Source of the DNA: Lentisphaerae bacterium RIFOXYA12_FULL_48_11
GTDB lineage: Bacteria; Verrucomicrobiota; Kiritimatiellia; UBA8416; YA12-FULL-48-11
DNA: 56,659 bases
Assembly (NCBI GenBank): GCA_001804885.1
Contig: MHBM01000307.1
Span: forward strand, 28,111-84,769
Direction: 5' to 3'
This document shows, piece after piece, positions 1 to 12,877 of the stretch. A program made the position numbers and the translations under genes. The notes below the pieces were generated by a model, which did no database searches, had not been told where the DNA came from, and saw only the letters and a list, made by a program, of their open reading frames with translations. The number at the start of each line of letters is the position of its first letter. Position 1 is the stretch's first letter.

Positions 1-294
1 ACTTCGATCCCCGGCGATGAAGAATCCCGTTGTTTGGCAATAATCCATCGGACCATGCATGACGCCTGGGTCCAGCCCAGTATTGAAGATGCAGGAAATT
101 CAGTTGCGGAGGTTACAATAGGCCTTTCAAGAGATGGAGGTTTACTTTGGCGGAAGATGTCAAAGAAATCGGGTAACGAGATATTTGATGATTCGGTAAT
201 GCTAGGAGTGAATTCCGTCCAATACATTGAGCATCTTACGCCAGGCTTTCTCGATAAGTTCAGGGAAATTAAAATCACGTTTAAACTGAACTGA
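1..294 (+). CDS. C-terminal part of a TonB/TolA-type energy-transducer protein (5' end outside window)
   Basis: The reading frame is open from base 1 to the TGA at 292-294, so only the last 97 codons are present. The fragment has the look of a TonB/TolA C-terminal domain: an aromatic HDAWVQPS start, a V-x-I-x-L strand followed by DGG, then KSGNEIFDDSVM and a closing strand ending ITFKLN. TolA/TonB proteins span the periplasm and pass inner-membrane proton-motive force to TolB/Pal or outer-membrane receptors. It lies 94 bases before tolB on the same strand, which is the usual tolA position, so TolA is the preferred reading. The membrane anchor and linker cannot be seen. A TonB protein proper is the alternative. 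Confidence 0.75.
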   Translation, partial: TSIPGDEESRCLAIIHRTMHDAWVQPSIEDAGNSVAEVTIGLSRDGGLLWRKMSKKSGNEIFDDSVMLGVNSVQYIEHLTPGFLDKFREIKITFKLN

Positions 295-314
295 TTTTCG
301 CTCATTTCTGTGTT

Positions 315-354
315 GCAGAATGTAGATTGTAATTCTATTCTGCATTCTGTTTTT
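315..354 (+). terminator. weak hairpin plus T-run between tolA end and tolB, possible attenuator
   Basis: GCAGAATG at 315-322 can pair with CATTCTGT at 343-350 (one G-U pair), and a short T-run follows to 354. The stem is AT-rich with a loop of about 20 bases, so it would be a leaky attenuator at best. It could reduce tolB-pal expression relative to the upstream genes. Confidence 0.25.
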
Positions 355-388
355 CCTGAGAGCTGCTTTATTTTCAAATAGGAATATC

Positions 389-1591
389 ATGACTAAAAAA
401 TATTTGTTCTTGTTTCCTGCATTGTTGTTTCTCCTTGTCCCGTTGGTTAACGCTCAGGTGGTTGTGAGTAAAGAGGGATCCCCTAAATGTGTTCTGGATG
501 TTTCTGGTTTGCAGTCTTCGGGCGGAAAGTCTGAATTAGAATTCCTGCAGACGCTTGAAGATGACCTCAAACGCTCGGGCTGGTTTAATGTAACAAAGCA
601 GGGAAAAGGAAGTTATACGGTGCAGGGGACCTGCAGGCAGGGCGGAGGAGCCTTGAATGTACGTTGCCAGGTGAACAATGTCATGAGTGGAACGATAACC
701 ATGAATAAGGCCTATGACGGCAGGCAGGCAGGCAGGCTCGCACATAACGTTGCCGATGATATTGTTTGGGCGATAAAAAAAGTCAAAGGCATGGCATCAA
801 CCAGAATTGTTTTGGTTGGTAACAGGGGCGGAAAAAAGAACATATACGTTTGTGACGCAAACGGTGCAAATATGTTCCAGATAACGCACGATAATGTTAT
901 ATGTCGTTTTCCGGAATGGAGCCCTGATTTGTCAAAACTTATATATACGGCTTACATAACCGGATATCCTGATGTCTATCAGATTAATATGGGTTCTAAT
1001 GAACGAAAAAGAGTTTCGGCATATCCGGGGCTGAATGCAGGTGCATCATTTTCCCCTGACGGTAGTCGGATTGCGTTGGTTCTTTCCAAGGACGGAAATC
1101 CTGATTTATTTGTCATGAATTCATCAGGAGGTAATCTAGTAAAAATTACACGAACACCTTATGCTGCTGAATCCAGTCCTTCGTGGGCTCCCGATGGTGA
1201 TCAGATTGTTTTTGTATCCGACAAGGGCGGATCCCCCCAACTTTATGTTACCGGCAGTGGAGGTGGTGAAGCGAAGCGGATTACATGGAAAGGGAATGAG
1301 AATGTTGCACCTGACTGGGGCCCTGATGGACGGATTGTATATACCAGCCGGCGTGAAGGCAAATATCATATCTGCATATTTGATCCTAAAAACGGGAAAA
1401 CAACGCAATTAACAACTGACTGGGCTGATTACGAAGATCCTTCTTGGGCACCAGACTCGAGGCATGTTGTATGTTCGAAAACGGTGAGTTATCACTCTGA
1501 CCTGTATATTCTTGACACTCTTGGAGATCCTTCGCTAAGGTTGACAACAATTCAGGGGGAATGGTACTCTCCTGACTGGTCTTCTAAATAA
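389..1591 (+). CDS. tolB: Tol-Pal system protein TolB
   Basis: TolB is the periplasmic beta-propeller of the Tol-Pal complex, linking TolA to the peptidoglycan-bound lipoprotein Pal during envelope constriction. The 400-residue product begins with a signal peptide (MTKKYLFLFPALLFLLVPL, cleavage near NAQ). Residues about 24-130 match the small alpha/beta N-terminal domain. From about 145 to the end there are repeated blades of the type FSPDGSRIA, WAPDGDQIVF, WGPDGRIVY and WAPDSRHVV, the typical TolB propeller motif. The length is close to that of other TolB proteins (about 430). Pal follows 26 bases later. The ATG at 389 is chosen because it directly precedes the signal peptide. Confidence 0.95.
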   Translation: MTKKYLFLFPALLFLLVPLVNAQVVVSKEGSPKCVLDVSGLQSSGGKSELEFLQTLEDDLKRSGWFNVTKQGKGSYTVQGTCRQGGGALNVRCQVNNVMSGTITMNKAYDGRQAGRLAHNVADDIVWAIKKVKGMASTRIVLVGNRGGKKNIYVCDANGANMFQITHDNVICRFPEWSPDLSKLIYTAYITGYPDVYQINMGSNERKRVSAYPGLNAGASFSPDGSRIALVLSKDGNPDLFVMNSSGGNLVKITRTPYAAESSPSWAPDGDQIVFVSDKGGSPQLYVTGSGGGEAKRITWKGNENVAPDWGPDGRIVYTSRREGKYHICIFDPKNGKTTQLTTDWADYEDPSWAPDSRHVVCSKTVSYHSDLYILDTLGDPSLRLTTIQGEWYSPDWSSK

Positions 1592-1617
1592 TGAATAGCA
1601 GTTTTGGAGGTTATGAA

Positions 1618-2142
1618 ATGAAGCGGAATACGTATTTGAGAACGGTGGTTGTTGTAGGTTGCGTATGTGGTTTGCTTATCAGTTCAGGTTGCAGAAAGAG
1701 AACACCTCCGCCTGCGAATGTTAATCCCACTGAAATAGGTACCGGTGGCTCTATTCTTTCCGAACGTCCGGATGCAGAAGGTGATAGGATAATTGGGGCT
1801 GAAGTGGCATTTGTTCAGAATGTTCTGTTTGGCTATGACAGTTTCCAGATTACTGATTCAGAAGTTTCCAAGATAAAGGCAGTTTCGGATTATATGAAAA
1901 GTAGTGGCGGCGTTCGTTTGATATGTGAAGGTAACTGCGATGAACGTGGGACAGCCGAATACAATATGTCACTTGGAGAGAATCGTGCACTCGCAGTGCG
2001 CGCTTATCTTATTGGTTTAGGGATTGATGGTGCCAGGATTCAGACAAAGAGCTTCGGAGAGGAAAAGCCAGTAGAACTGGGTCACGATGAAGCATCCTGG
2101 GCTAAGAACCGTCGCGTCGAGTTTGCTTTGTACAGAAAGTAA
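1618..2142 (+). CDS. pal: Peptidoglycan-associated lipoprotein Pal (OmpA-like)
   Basis: Pal is an outer-membrane lipoprotein that binds peptidoglycan through an OmpA-like domain and pairs with TolB. The 174-residue product starts at ATG 1618, seven bases after GGAGG at 1606-1610; an in-frame ATG at 1591 lacks such a site. A hydrophobic signal ends in LLISSGC, a slightly atypical lipobox with Cys as the lipidated residue. Residues about 65-174 form the OmpA domain, with the signature CDERGTAEYNMSLGENRA and the closing NRRVEFALYRK. The family usually has a His-Thr/Ala-Asp start to this signature; here it is GNCDERG. It is in an operon with tolB, and the tat genes follow 70 bases downstream. Confidence 0.94.
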   Translation: MKRNTYLRTVVVVGCVCGLLISSGCRKRTPPPANVNPTEIGTGGSILSERPDAEGDRIIGAEVAFVQNVLFGYDSFQITDSEVSKIKAVSDYMKSSGGVRLICEGNCDERGTAEYNMSLGENRALAVRAYLIGLGIDGARIQTKSFGEEKPVELGHDEASWAKNRRVEFALYRK

Positions 2143-2212
2143 GCTTGATGTTCCAAATCTCCAGTCCCGCAATCAGAAAAGAGTCTGATGCTCGGGAGGG
2201 TAGTGTTTAATC

Positions 2213-2716
2213 ATGCAGATGCCTCTGGCTTTTCTGGTTGGAGTTCCTGGTGGTGGAGAACTCCTGTTAATCTTTGTGGCCGTACTCCTCATGTTTGGCC
2301 CAAAGAAACTGCCTGAAATCGCCCGCAATATCGGGAAAGCCATGGAATATCTTCGGCAGACATCACAGGAATTTCGCGATCAGGTGATGCGTCTTGATGA
2401 GGAAACTACAAAGGCAGTAGAGTCTGCTGTTGCTGACAAAACTGAAAGTGTTGAACAAAATGCTCAGAATGAGCTGCCTTTAGGAGCCAGTGAGGCATAT
2501 TCACCTGAAGATCCCTACCATAACTCTGAATATTATACTGGTGAGGAATCCTCCGCATCCACAACTGGTGACGGAGGAAAATCTCAGGAAAATAACGAAC
2601 TAAAGTTGGAAGAAAACAATGCTGCAAAAGTTGATTCAAACACTTCGGAAAGTCCGGAAAGCATCGGCGGATCCGAAGTCAAAGATGCCAATAAAGACGA
2701 CGGGCTCGCCGGCTGA
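2213..2716 (+). CDS. tatA: Sec-independent (Tat) translocase subunit TatA/TatB family
   Basis: TatA/B proteins form the pore or receptor part of the twin-arginine export system for folded proteins. The N-terminus has a short membrane helix (GGGELLLIFVAVLLMFGPKK) and an amphipathic helix (LPEIARNIGKAMEYLRQ), the TatA signature with its FGPKKLPE hinge. The remaining roughly 110 residues are an acidic, Ser/Glu/Asn-rich low-complexity tail, much longer than in a typical 60-90 residue TatA and closer to TatB length. A purine-rich GGGAGGG lies somewhat far (about 13 bases) upstream of the ATG. Its 3' end overlaps tatC. Whether it works as TatA, TatB or both cannot be decided from this window, which has no second copy. 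Confidence 0.88.
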   Translation: MQMPLAFLVGVPGGGELLLIFVAVLLMFGPKKLPEIARNIGKAMEYLRQTSQEFRDQVMRLDEETTKAVESAVADKTESVEQNAQNELPLGASEAYSPEDPYHNSEYYTGEESSASTTGDGGKSQENNELKLEENNAAKVDSNTSESPESIGGSEVKDANKDDGLAG

Positions 2717-3473
2717 CGATACAGAGGATGATGGCCAGACAAAGCCGTTCATGGAGCACCTTGAGGATTTAAGGCGTACGATAATACGGGCTGCCATGGC
2801 TTTCGCCGTTGGCATGTGTATTGCCATTCCCGCGGCGCCATGGATTCTTTATATCTTGAAGCTTCCATTGAAGTGGGCAGGCAAGGATCCGAGTACGTTC
2901 CTTCAGGTATTGGAAGTTACCGGAGGCTTGTCTCTCGCCACGCAGACGGTTTTCTGGGCAGGTCTATTGATCAGTGCACCTTTTATCATCTATTTCATAT
3001 GGGAATTCGTTTTTCCCGGACTTACAAAGAGGGAACAGGGTGCTATAACAAGTTCTATCGGGTTCGCCCTGGTCTTGTTTATCCTCGGAGTGCTTACGGG
3101 CTATTATTTGGCACTTGCGCCCGGAATCAAGGTCATGATTTGGTTCAGTGACTGGATGGGGGTTAATGTAACCTTCTTTAGGGCCACTGATTATATAAGA
3201 TTTGTGGTCATCCTTTTACTTAGTTTTGGGATATGTTTTGAGTTGCCTATCATCCTCTTAATTCTTGGTCAGATGGGTCTTGTCACATCACGACAGCTTA
3301 GAGATAAACGTTCTGTAGCAATCGTCGTTGTGTTGATTATTGCTGCTGTAGTGACGCCTACAACAGATCCTTTTACCCAGCTTGTTATGGCCGTGCCGAT
3401 GTGTTTGCTTTATGAGCTTTGTATTTGGATTCTGTGGTCGAAGGAGCGTAAGGCTGCAAAGGAAAGTACCTGA
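2685..3473 (+). CDS. tatC: Sec-independent (Tat) translocase subunit TatC
   Basis: TatC is the multi-spanning inner-membrane receptor for twin-arginine signal peptides. The product (262 residues from ATG 2685) shows the family N-terminus MEHLEDLRRTIIRA, six hydrophobic segments, the conserved FxxPGLTKRE region after helix 2 (FVFPGLTKREQ) and the PTTDPFTQ loop near the end (VVTPTTDPFTQLVMAVPM). The start at 2685 overlaps tatA by 32 bases, which suggests translational coupling. A later ATG at 2751, just before the conserved EHLEDL, is possible, but neither has a strong ribosome site. A hairpin terminator follows 34 bases after the stop. Confidence 0.93.
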   Translation: MPIKTTGSPADDTEDDGQTKPFMEHLEDLRRTIIRAAMAFAVGMCIAIPAAPWILYILKLPLKWAGKDPSTFLQVLEVTGGLSLATQTVFWAGLLISAPFIIYFIWEFVFPGLTKREQGAITSSIGFALVLFILGVLTGYYLALAPGIKVMIWFSDWMGVNVTFFRATDYIRFVVILLLSFGICFELPIILLILGQMGLVTSRQLRDKRSVAIVVVLIIAAVVTPTTDPFTQLVMAVPMCLLYELCIWILWSKERKAAKEST

Positions 3474-3507
3474 TGCTGGCAGAGTTCGAATAAATAGTTT
3501 GATGCAA

Positions 3508-3531
3508 AAAGGCCACCTTATGGTGGCCTTT
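3508..3531. terminator. hairpin terminator, likely bidirectional, between tatC and fucI
   Basis: A perfect 10-bp inverted repeat (AAAGGCCACC / GGTGGCCTTT) encloses a four-base TTAT loop, with A-rich sequence on the left and T-rich on the right. It lies between the stops of two convergent genes (tatC on +, fucI on -), so it can serve both strands. Confidence 0.85.
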
Positions 3532-3554
3532 AGCATAATACAGTATTTGCTAGA

Positions 3555-5426
3555 TTAGACGTATAACGGTCCAAGCTCTTTGCACGCTCTGAAGTCGTCC
3601 CCTCCGAACCTGTCCCACATAGTTGGCCTAAATATCTGATCCTGTGACATGTTATGCATGTCAACAGGGATGCGGAGCATTGAATTCAGCGTGATCATAT
3701 CAGCCCCGATTAGGCCGAATGAATTACCGTCGTGGTTAGGACCTATTTTACTCATGTAGTCGAACGAGCTCATGTCCCTTGGCATCCAAAAACTTTCAGG
3801 CCAGGTAGGATCTGTAACTTTGCTGATGTGCTTCGCTGCTTTGATTGGAAGCTCCACGGTTTCCCCTTCTACCACTGAGCAGGTCATCAGTTCGCCAACC
3901 ATATTATAACGGTAGGACGTCATTGGAATACCACCTGGCGTGGTATAATGGCTGGAGAGTCCATCACCGGGGAAGTAGGTGAGCGCAGCGCCCATATATG
4001 TTGTCCCGGAAATAGACTTATCCATAAGGTTCTTTTGAATGTTCGTTGAAGCTCGGATGGCCTCGGAAACTGCCTGTATGCTCATGTTCCTGCTACCAGG
4101 GACAAGCTTTAGAACATTAATTGCATAATCCAAAGCACCGGCACCAGAATTACGCTTATCGATTATTCCCCTGGGGGCAATTTTTCTGACATCAATTCCA
4201 GTTGCCTTCTTTATACTCTGTGGGGTCCAGTTTGTCCTTATGTCGGCAAAGAGCTGGGGTTGTCCTGACAGCAACATTGCTACCAGCATGCCTATGGCAT
4301 TCTTGGAATCGTTTTCCGTAGCAACCACGAACGGTGCTCGGAATCCATTCCAGTCGAACGAACTACAAAGAACAGATTCTGCCATGTCGAAGTTGGGGTT
4401 GTAGTCAGTCCATTGTCGTTGTCCCTGGGTCCCCGAGGCTATGGCGTTGAATCCCTGTGCATATTCAACGTTAGCTTTGAATCCCTGTCTTCTGCCTGTT
4501 GCCTTGTCTGCAAGAATGGGGTTTCCAACCATGAGGTCCTTAACAATAAGCGTCATTTTGACGCATTCGGCTATCAGCTTGTCCGGAGCCTGTGGCCGTT
4601 GTCCTTTACCGAAGTCATATTTGAAGCGTTTTTTCATGAAGTTGAAAGCTTTTTCAAATTCATCGTGATCATAGAAGCCTGTATTAATACGGCTTCTGAT
4701 TATGGACATGTCGACGGACGCGCTACCCATTCCAAGGTATTGAAGCATCGAGTTGCGACGTACATCCGACCCGATAATGCCCATGGATACTCCACCTATC
4801 CCAAGATAATTCTTTCCACGCATCTCTCCAACTGCCATCGCACATCTGGCAAAACGAAGAATTCTTTGTGCGACGTAATCCGACATAGGCTTGTTTTCAT
4901 CTTCAAGATCTGGACTATAAATGCAGAAGATAGGGCGTTTTTTCTCATCCATTGCTGCAGTGAAAGCCTTAAGCCAAACTGCGCCAGGCCTGTCGGTCTG
5001 GTTCAGCCCGTACGCAGCCTGCTGCCATTCGGTGCTGCCCAAACCTATGCACGCGCTCATTAGTTCATCGCTGTATGACCATGAACGACTTACCCATATA
5101 TTTGCAGATACACCTTCACGTGCGTAGTATTCCTGTGCAAGGGCTCCGGTTCGTGGTCCGTAGACAATCTCGGGAGCCACTACAACACGAACCGGGGTGC
5201 CATCAGGAAGTTTAACGTTCAGTCTAATCATGTTGAAAATTTTCTCGGTTAGACGCCATGTTTTCTCTAGATTGTCATCATAGGCTCCATCGCGTCCATC
5301 AGCTACAGGTGTGATTGCAATGGTAGGAATATGGCCTACGACCGGACGGCTGGACGGTTCAAATCGGCGTTCCTTTAATGAAAGACTTTCGAAGTTAGGC
5401 ATATATGCTGATGACTTACGGTCCAT
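3555..5426 (-). CDS. fucI: L-fucose isomerase
   Basis: FucI interconverts L-fucose and L-fuculose with a Mn2+ cofactor, the first cytoplasmic step of fucose catabolism. The 623-residue product is slightly longer than the E. coli enzyme (about 590). The characteristic metal-ligand blocks are present: ATENDSKNAIGMLVAMLLSG (Glu), FADIRTNWTP (Asp) and GPNHDGNSFG (His). The N-terminal half contains LEKTWRLTEKIF and VSMGIIGSDVRRN, also typical of the family. The start is supported by a GGAGG eight bases upstream. The gene diverges from an FGGY sugar kinase, consistent with an isomerase-kinase pair. D-arabinose isomerase activity is a known side activity of this family. Confidence 0.93.
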   Translation of the reverse strand: MDRKSSAYMPNFESLSLKERRFEPSSRPVVGHIPTIAITPVADGRDGAYDDNLEKTWRLTEKIFNMIRLNVKLPDGTPVRVVVAPEIVYGPRTGALAQEYYAREGVSANIWVSRSWSYSDELMSACIGLGSTEWQQAAYGLNQTDRPGAVWLKAFTAAMDEKKRPIFCIYSPDLEDENKPMSDYVAQRILRFARCAMAVGEMRGKNYLGIGGVSMGIIGSDVRRNSMLQYLGMGSASVDMSIIRSRINTGFYDHDEFEKAFNFMKKRFKYDFGKGQRPQAPDKLIAECVKMTLIVKDLMVGNPILADKATGRRQGFKANVEYAQGFNAIASGTQGQRQWTDYNPNFDMAESVLCSSFDWNGFRAPFVVATENDSKNAIGMLVAMLLSGQPQLFADIRTNWTPQSIKKATGIDVRKIAPRGIIDKRNSGAGALDYAINVLKLVPGSRNMSIQAVSEAIRASTNIQKNLMDKSISGTTYMGAALTYFPGDGLSSHYTTPGGIPMTSYRYNMVGELMTCSVVEGETVELPIKAAKHISKVTDPTWPESFWMPRDMSSFDYMSKIGPNHDGNSFGLIGADMITLNSMLRIPVDMHNMSQDQIFRPTMWDRFGGDDFRACKELGPLYV

Positions 5427-5451
5427 TATGATACCTCCATTGTTAATATAA

Positions 5452-5478
5452 AACCTTCAAGCACACATCTTGGAGGTT
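5452..5478. promoter_or_regulatory. inverted repeat in fucI/kinase divergent region, candidate operator
   Basis: AACCTTCAAG (5452-5461) and CTTGGAGGTT (5469-5478) match as inverted arms at 9 of 10 positions around a 7-base spacer. The dyad sits 26-52 bases upstream of the fucI start and between two divergent sugar-catabolism genes, where a shared repressor or activator site is expected. A hairpin in the fucI mRNA leader is the alternative. Confidence 0.35.
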
Positions 5479-5538
5479 ACGATATCGTGCGACTGGATGC
5501 AATATCAGTAATATGTAAAATCAGTTGCTAAGAGAGTT

Positions 5539-5554
5539 GCCCAAGGCTTTGGGC
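5539..5554 (+). promoter_or_regulatory. perfect 6-bp hairpin in the leader of the sugar kinase gene
   Basis: GCCCAA (5539-5544) and TTGGGC (5549-5554) form a perfect inverted repeat with a four-base GGCT loop, 33 bases before the kinase start codon. It may be an operator half or an RNA hairpin; the sequence alone does not decide. Confidence 0.3.
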
Positions 5555-5587
5555 GTTGATATTATCTTTGTTATTCAAGGAGACAAA

Positions 5588-7198
5588 ATGAAGAATAGAA
5601 AACATTTGAATTATTTCTTTGGGTTAGATTCCAGTACTCAAAGCTTGAAAGCTACTATTATTGATTCGCAACTTAAGGTCGTAGCTGAGTGTTCTGTCAA
5701 TTTTGACAGCGATTTGCCCAAATATAATACTACAGGGGGTGTACATAGAGGAAAAGATGGTTTGACAGTTACTGCTCCTGCACTCATGTGGGTTGAAGCA
5801 TTGGATTTACTTTTAAAGAGAATGAAGAAGAAGCATATCCCCCTCAATCGAATAGCGGCAATTACCGGATCCGGTCAGCAGCATGGCAGCGTTTGGTTTA
5901 AAAAAGGTGCAAGGCAAGCATTACGGCATTTGACAGATGGGATGACACTCTCCGAACAATTGAAACACATTTTCTCGGTAAAGGATTCTCCTGTTTGGAT
6001 GGATTCCAGCACAACAAAGCAATGTAAACAGCGTGAGAAGGCAATGGGTGGTCCACAGGCGGTTGCGGATATAACAGGTTCCAGAGCTTATGAAAGATTT
6101 ACCGGCAATCAGATTGCAAAAATGTATCAGAAAAACAGGACAGGCTATAATTGTACGGAAAGAATTGCCCTTGTCAGTTCATTTATCCCTACGTTGTTAA
6201 CCGGCGATTATGTGCCAATAGATGTTAGTGATGGTTCCGGCATGAACCTCATGGACATTAGTTCAAGAAAATGGTCAAAGAAAGCGCTTGATTGCACTGC
6301 TCCTGGTTTATCGGCGAAACTTGGCAAACCGGAGTTGTCACATAAGGTTGCCGGGAATATTCATTCATATTTTGTGGAAAGGTACGGATTTGATGCCGAT
6401 TGCCTGATTATTGTTTTTTCGGGCGATAATCCCAACAGTTTGGCAGGCTTGCGTCTCCAGAGACCTGGAGATCTGGCTGTTAGCCTTGGTACCAGTGATA
6501 CAGTTTTTGGATTCTTGTCGAAACCTGTACCTTCAGCTTCAGAAGGTCACATTTTTGTCAATCCGGTCGATCCCAAAGCTTATATGGCGTTGGTTTGTTA
6601 CAAGAACGGATCTCTGACCAGGGAGCATGTCAGGGATGACAGCGCCGATGGATCTTGGGAGAAATTTAATAAATACCTGAAGAGGGGAAAGTCTGGGAAC
6701 TCAGGCAATATTGGTTTTTATATCAACGAGCCGGAAATAACACCTCCCATATTAACGACGGGGATTACCCGGTATGATTCAGCAGGACGGAGAGTAAAAA
6801 GTTTTCCTCCGGCAGTTGAAGTCAGAGCCGTTGTTGAGGGACAGTTTCTTTCCATGCGTCTGCATGGCGAGAATATAGGTTTGAAGGCGCGGAACATTCT
6901 GGCCACCGGAGGTGCGTCGGCCAACAAAGGGATACTTAAGATTATGGCCGATGTTTTTGGCGTTCCGGTCTATGTTGCCAGACAGACCAGTTCTGCGTCT
7001 CTGGGCGCAGCCTACCGTGCCCTACACGGCTGGATTTGCAACAGGGGCGGAAAGTATGTGCCGTATTCAAAAATTCTTTTAGCTGCACCACCATTTAAAA
7101 AAGCAGCAGTACCGGATAAAAAGGCTTTTGCGATTTATTCTTCAATGCTGAAAAAGTATGCAGAACTCGAGAACAAAATGATGGTACAAGGCGCATAG
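5588..7198 (+). CDS. FGGY-family carbohydrate kinase, animal XYLB-like xylulokinase
   Basis: FGGY kinases phosphorylate sugars such as D-xylulose or L-fuculose. The ATG at 5588 follows AAGGAG by six bases and gives 536 residues. The N-terminal nucleotide-binding motif is FFGLDSSTQSLKATIID. The sugar-binding segments GSGQQHGSVW, PVWMDSSTTKQC and GSRAYERFTGNQIAKMYQ and the SDGSGMNLMDI block follow in order. The catalytic Asp is in FSGDNPNSLAG (about residue 280), and LATGGASANKGIL closes the C-terminal domain. As I recall them, these blocks are far closer to animal xylulose kinase (XYLB) than to E. coli XylB. The divergent fucI neighbour leaves L-fuculose as an alternative substrate. The specificity is inference. 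Confidence 0.82.
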   Translation: MKNRKHLNYFFGLDSSTQSLKATIIDSQLKVVAECSVNFDSDLPKYNTTGGVHRGKDGLTVTAPALMWVEALDLLLKRMKKKHIPLNRIAAITGSGQQHGSVWFKKGARQALRHLTDGMTLSEQLKHIFSVKDSPVWMDSSTTKQCKQREKAMGGPQAVADITGSRAYERFTGNQIAKMYQKNRTGYNCTERIALVSSFIPTLLTGDYVPIDVSDGSGMNLMDISSRKWSKKALDCTAPGLSAKLGKPELSHKVAGNIHSYFVERYGFDADCLIIVFSGDNPNSLAGLRLQRPGDLAVSLGTSDTVFGFLSKPVPSASEGHIFVNPVDPKAYMALVCYKNGSLTREHVRDDSADGSWEKFNKYLKRGKSGNSGNIGFYINEPEITPPILTTGITRYDSAGRRVKSFPPAVEVRAVVEGQFLSMRLHGENIGLKARNILATGGASANKGILKIMADVFGVPVYVARQTSSASLGAAYRALHGWICNRGGKYVPYSKILLAAPPFKKAAVPDKKAFAIYSSMLKKYAELENKMMVQGA

Positions 7199-7408
7199 CT
7201 TATGGTGCATGTATAAGATAGCTCTTGCGTGGATAAAGAAAAAACCTGATTTTTTTAACTGAACTTAATGCAGCCCTTCATGCCGAAACTGAGGCGAAAG
7301 AACAAGTGCCCAAATTGAAGAAGAAAATCGGGAATGTAGTAAATGAATGACGATTTCCGAGTAAATGCTGCGTTATTGCAGGTTAACTGCTAATATGAGA
7401 ATTCCTAA

Positions 7409-11649
<4,241 letters not shown>

Positions 11650-11771
11650 AAGGATAAAAAAACAAAATAATGCTAACAGGAAAACAGTAGGAGAGCAATC
11701 AGCGATCTCAGGAATTGATTATTGAATGTTTGACCCACTCCACCTATTCTTAGAAGAAAGAGGAAAGACAA

Positions 11772-12854
11772 ATGAGAATTGGTATTGCATGCGGTGGGAC
11801 CGGTGGACATATTTTTCCGGGTCTTGCCGTGGCTCAATTACTTACGAACAGGAAACATGACGTGGTCTTATGGCTTGCCGGCAGGGATGTGGAATCTGTG
11901 TCAACTTCCGGTTGGATTGGTTCTGTAGTTTCAATAGGAGGGAAGGGGTTACCTGTTGGATTCTCGTTGCGTTCGTTTACTGCAATTTGGAGCTTGTTTT
12001 GTGCGGTTGCGAAAAGCTGGCTGAGAATGCGGAAACAACCTCCAGATGCCATCGTGGCTATGGGGGGCTATGGTTCGGTAGGACCTGTTATTGCTGCATA
12101 CATTCTGGGCATACCTGTTATTTTGCATGAAGCAAATGTTATTCCTGGCAGAGCAATCGAATTCCTGTCGAAATTTGCAAAAATTGTAGCGATATCGTTT
12201 GATATTTCAATGCAGTATATTAAGCATCCAAAAGTTGTTTTTACCGGTTTTCCGCTCAGACAGGATATAAACAAGAATGTCAGCGAGGGACTAATTGCGA
12301 CAAAATATTTTACGGTACTCATTATGGGGGGTAGTCAGGGGGCTCATGCTTTAAATGAAATTGCAGTGTCTGCAATTTGTCGTCTACATCTTCATGGAAT
12401 TCCAGTACAGGTAATTCATTTGTCTGGTGTTAAGGACGAGACCATAGTCAGAAAAGCTTACGAGAATACAGGTGTTCCTTGTGTTGTCTTAGGTTTTCTT
12501 AAGGACATGGCCAGGGCGTACAGCCAGGCAGATCTTGTGATTGCGCGATCCGGCGCGGCAACATGTGCAGAACTTATTGCCCGTAGAATTCCGGCAGTTC
12601 TTGTCCCCTTGCCTACCGCAATGAGAAATCATCAGTTAGCTAATGCCAGGGCTGTGCAAAAAAGTAAAGGGGTGGTTGTAATGGAGGAGAAGGACCTCGA
12701 CCCAGAACGATTGTCAGAGTTCATAAAAGGTTGTTATCGCAATCCGGAGATACTTGACAAAATGAAGGAAGCTCTTAAAAATATTCCCGAAAATAATGCC
12801 ACAGAAAGACTTGCGGATATAGTGGAGGAAGTTGTTCAGGATAAGACTGTGTAA
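11772..12854 (+). CDS. murG: UDP-GlcNAc:undecaprenyl-PP-MurNAc-pentapeptide GlcNAc transferase MurG
   Basis: MurG adds GlcNAc to lipid I to make lipid II, the last cytoplasmic step of peptidoglycan precursor synthesis, at the inner membrane face. The 360-residue product matches family length. It begins with the glycine-rich GIACGGTGGHIFPGLAVA, has a second G-loop (AMGGYGSVGPV), HEANVIPGRA, the GGSQGAHALNE motif opening the second domain, and the UDP-GlcNAc site IARSGAATCAELIA with LVPLPTAMRNHQLANA. An AGAGGAAAG site lies just upstream of the ATG. No other cell-division or wall (dcw) genes are adjacent, so murG appears to be detached from the usual cluster. Confidence 0.96.
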   Translation: MRIGIACGGTGGHIFPGLAVAQLLTNRKHDVVLWLAGRDVESVSTSGWIGSVVSIGGKGLPVGFSLRSFTAIWSLFCAVAKSWLRMRKQPPDAIVAMGGYGSVGPVIAAYILGIPVILHEANVIPGRAIEFLSKFAKIVAISFDISMQYIKHPKVVFTGFPLRQDINKNVSEGLIATKYFTVLIMGGSQGAHALNEIAVSAICRLHLHGIPVQVIHLSGVKDETIVRKAYENTGVPCVVLGFLKDMARAYSQADLVIARSGAATCAELIARRIPAVLVPLPTAMRNHQLANARAVQKSKGVVVMEEKDLDPERLSEFIKGCYRNPEILDKMKEALKNIPENNATERLADIVEEVVQDKTV

Positions 12855-12877
12855 AGATATTGTTTGGGGATAAATAC

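Noticed and set aside
2406-2639. A 77-codon minus-strand frame inside tatA
   Set aside because: It is an antisense shadow of the low-complexity TatA tail with no family match.
7199-7408. A small gene or terminator between the sugar kinase and ligA
   Set aside because: No frame with a start site or family was seen, and the A- and T-runs near 7237-7257 do not form a hairpin.
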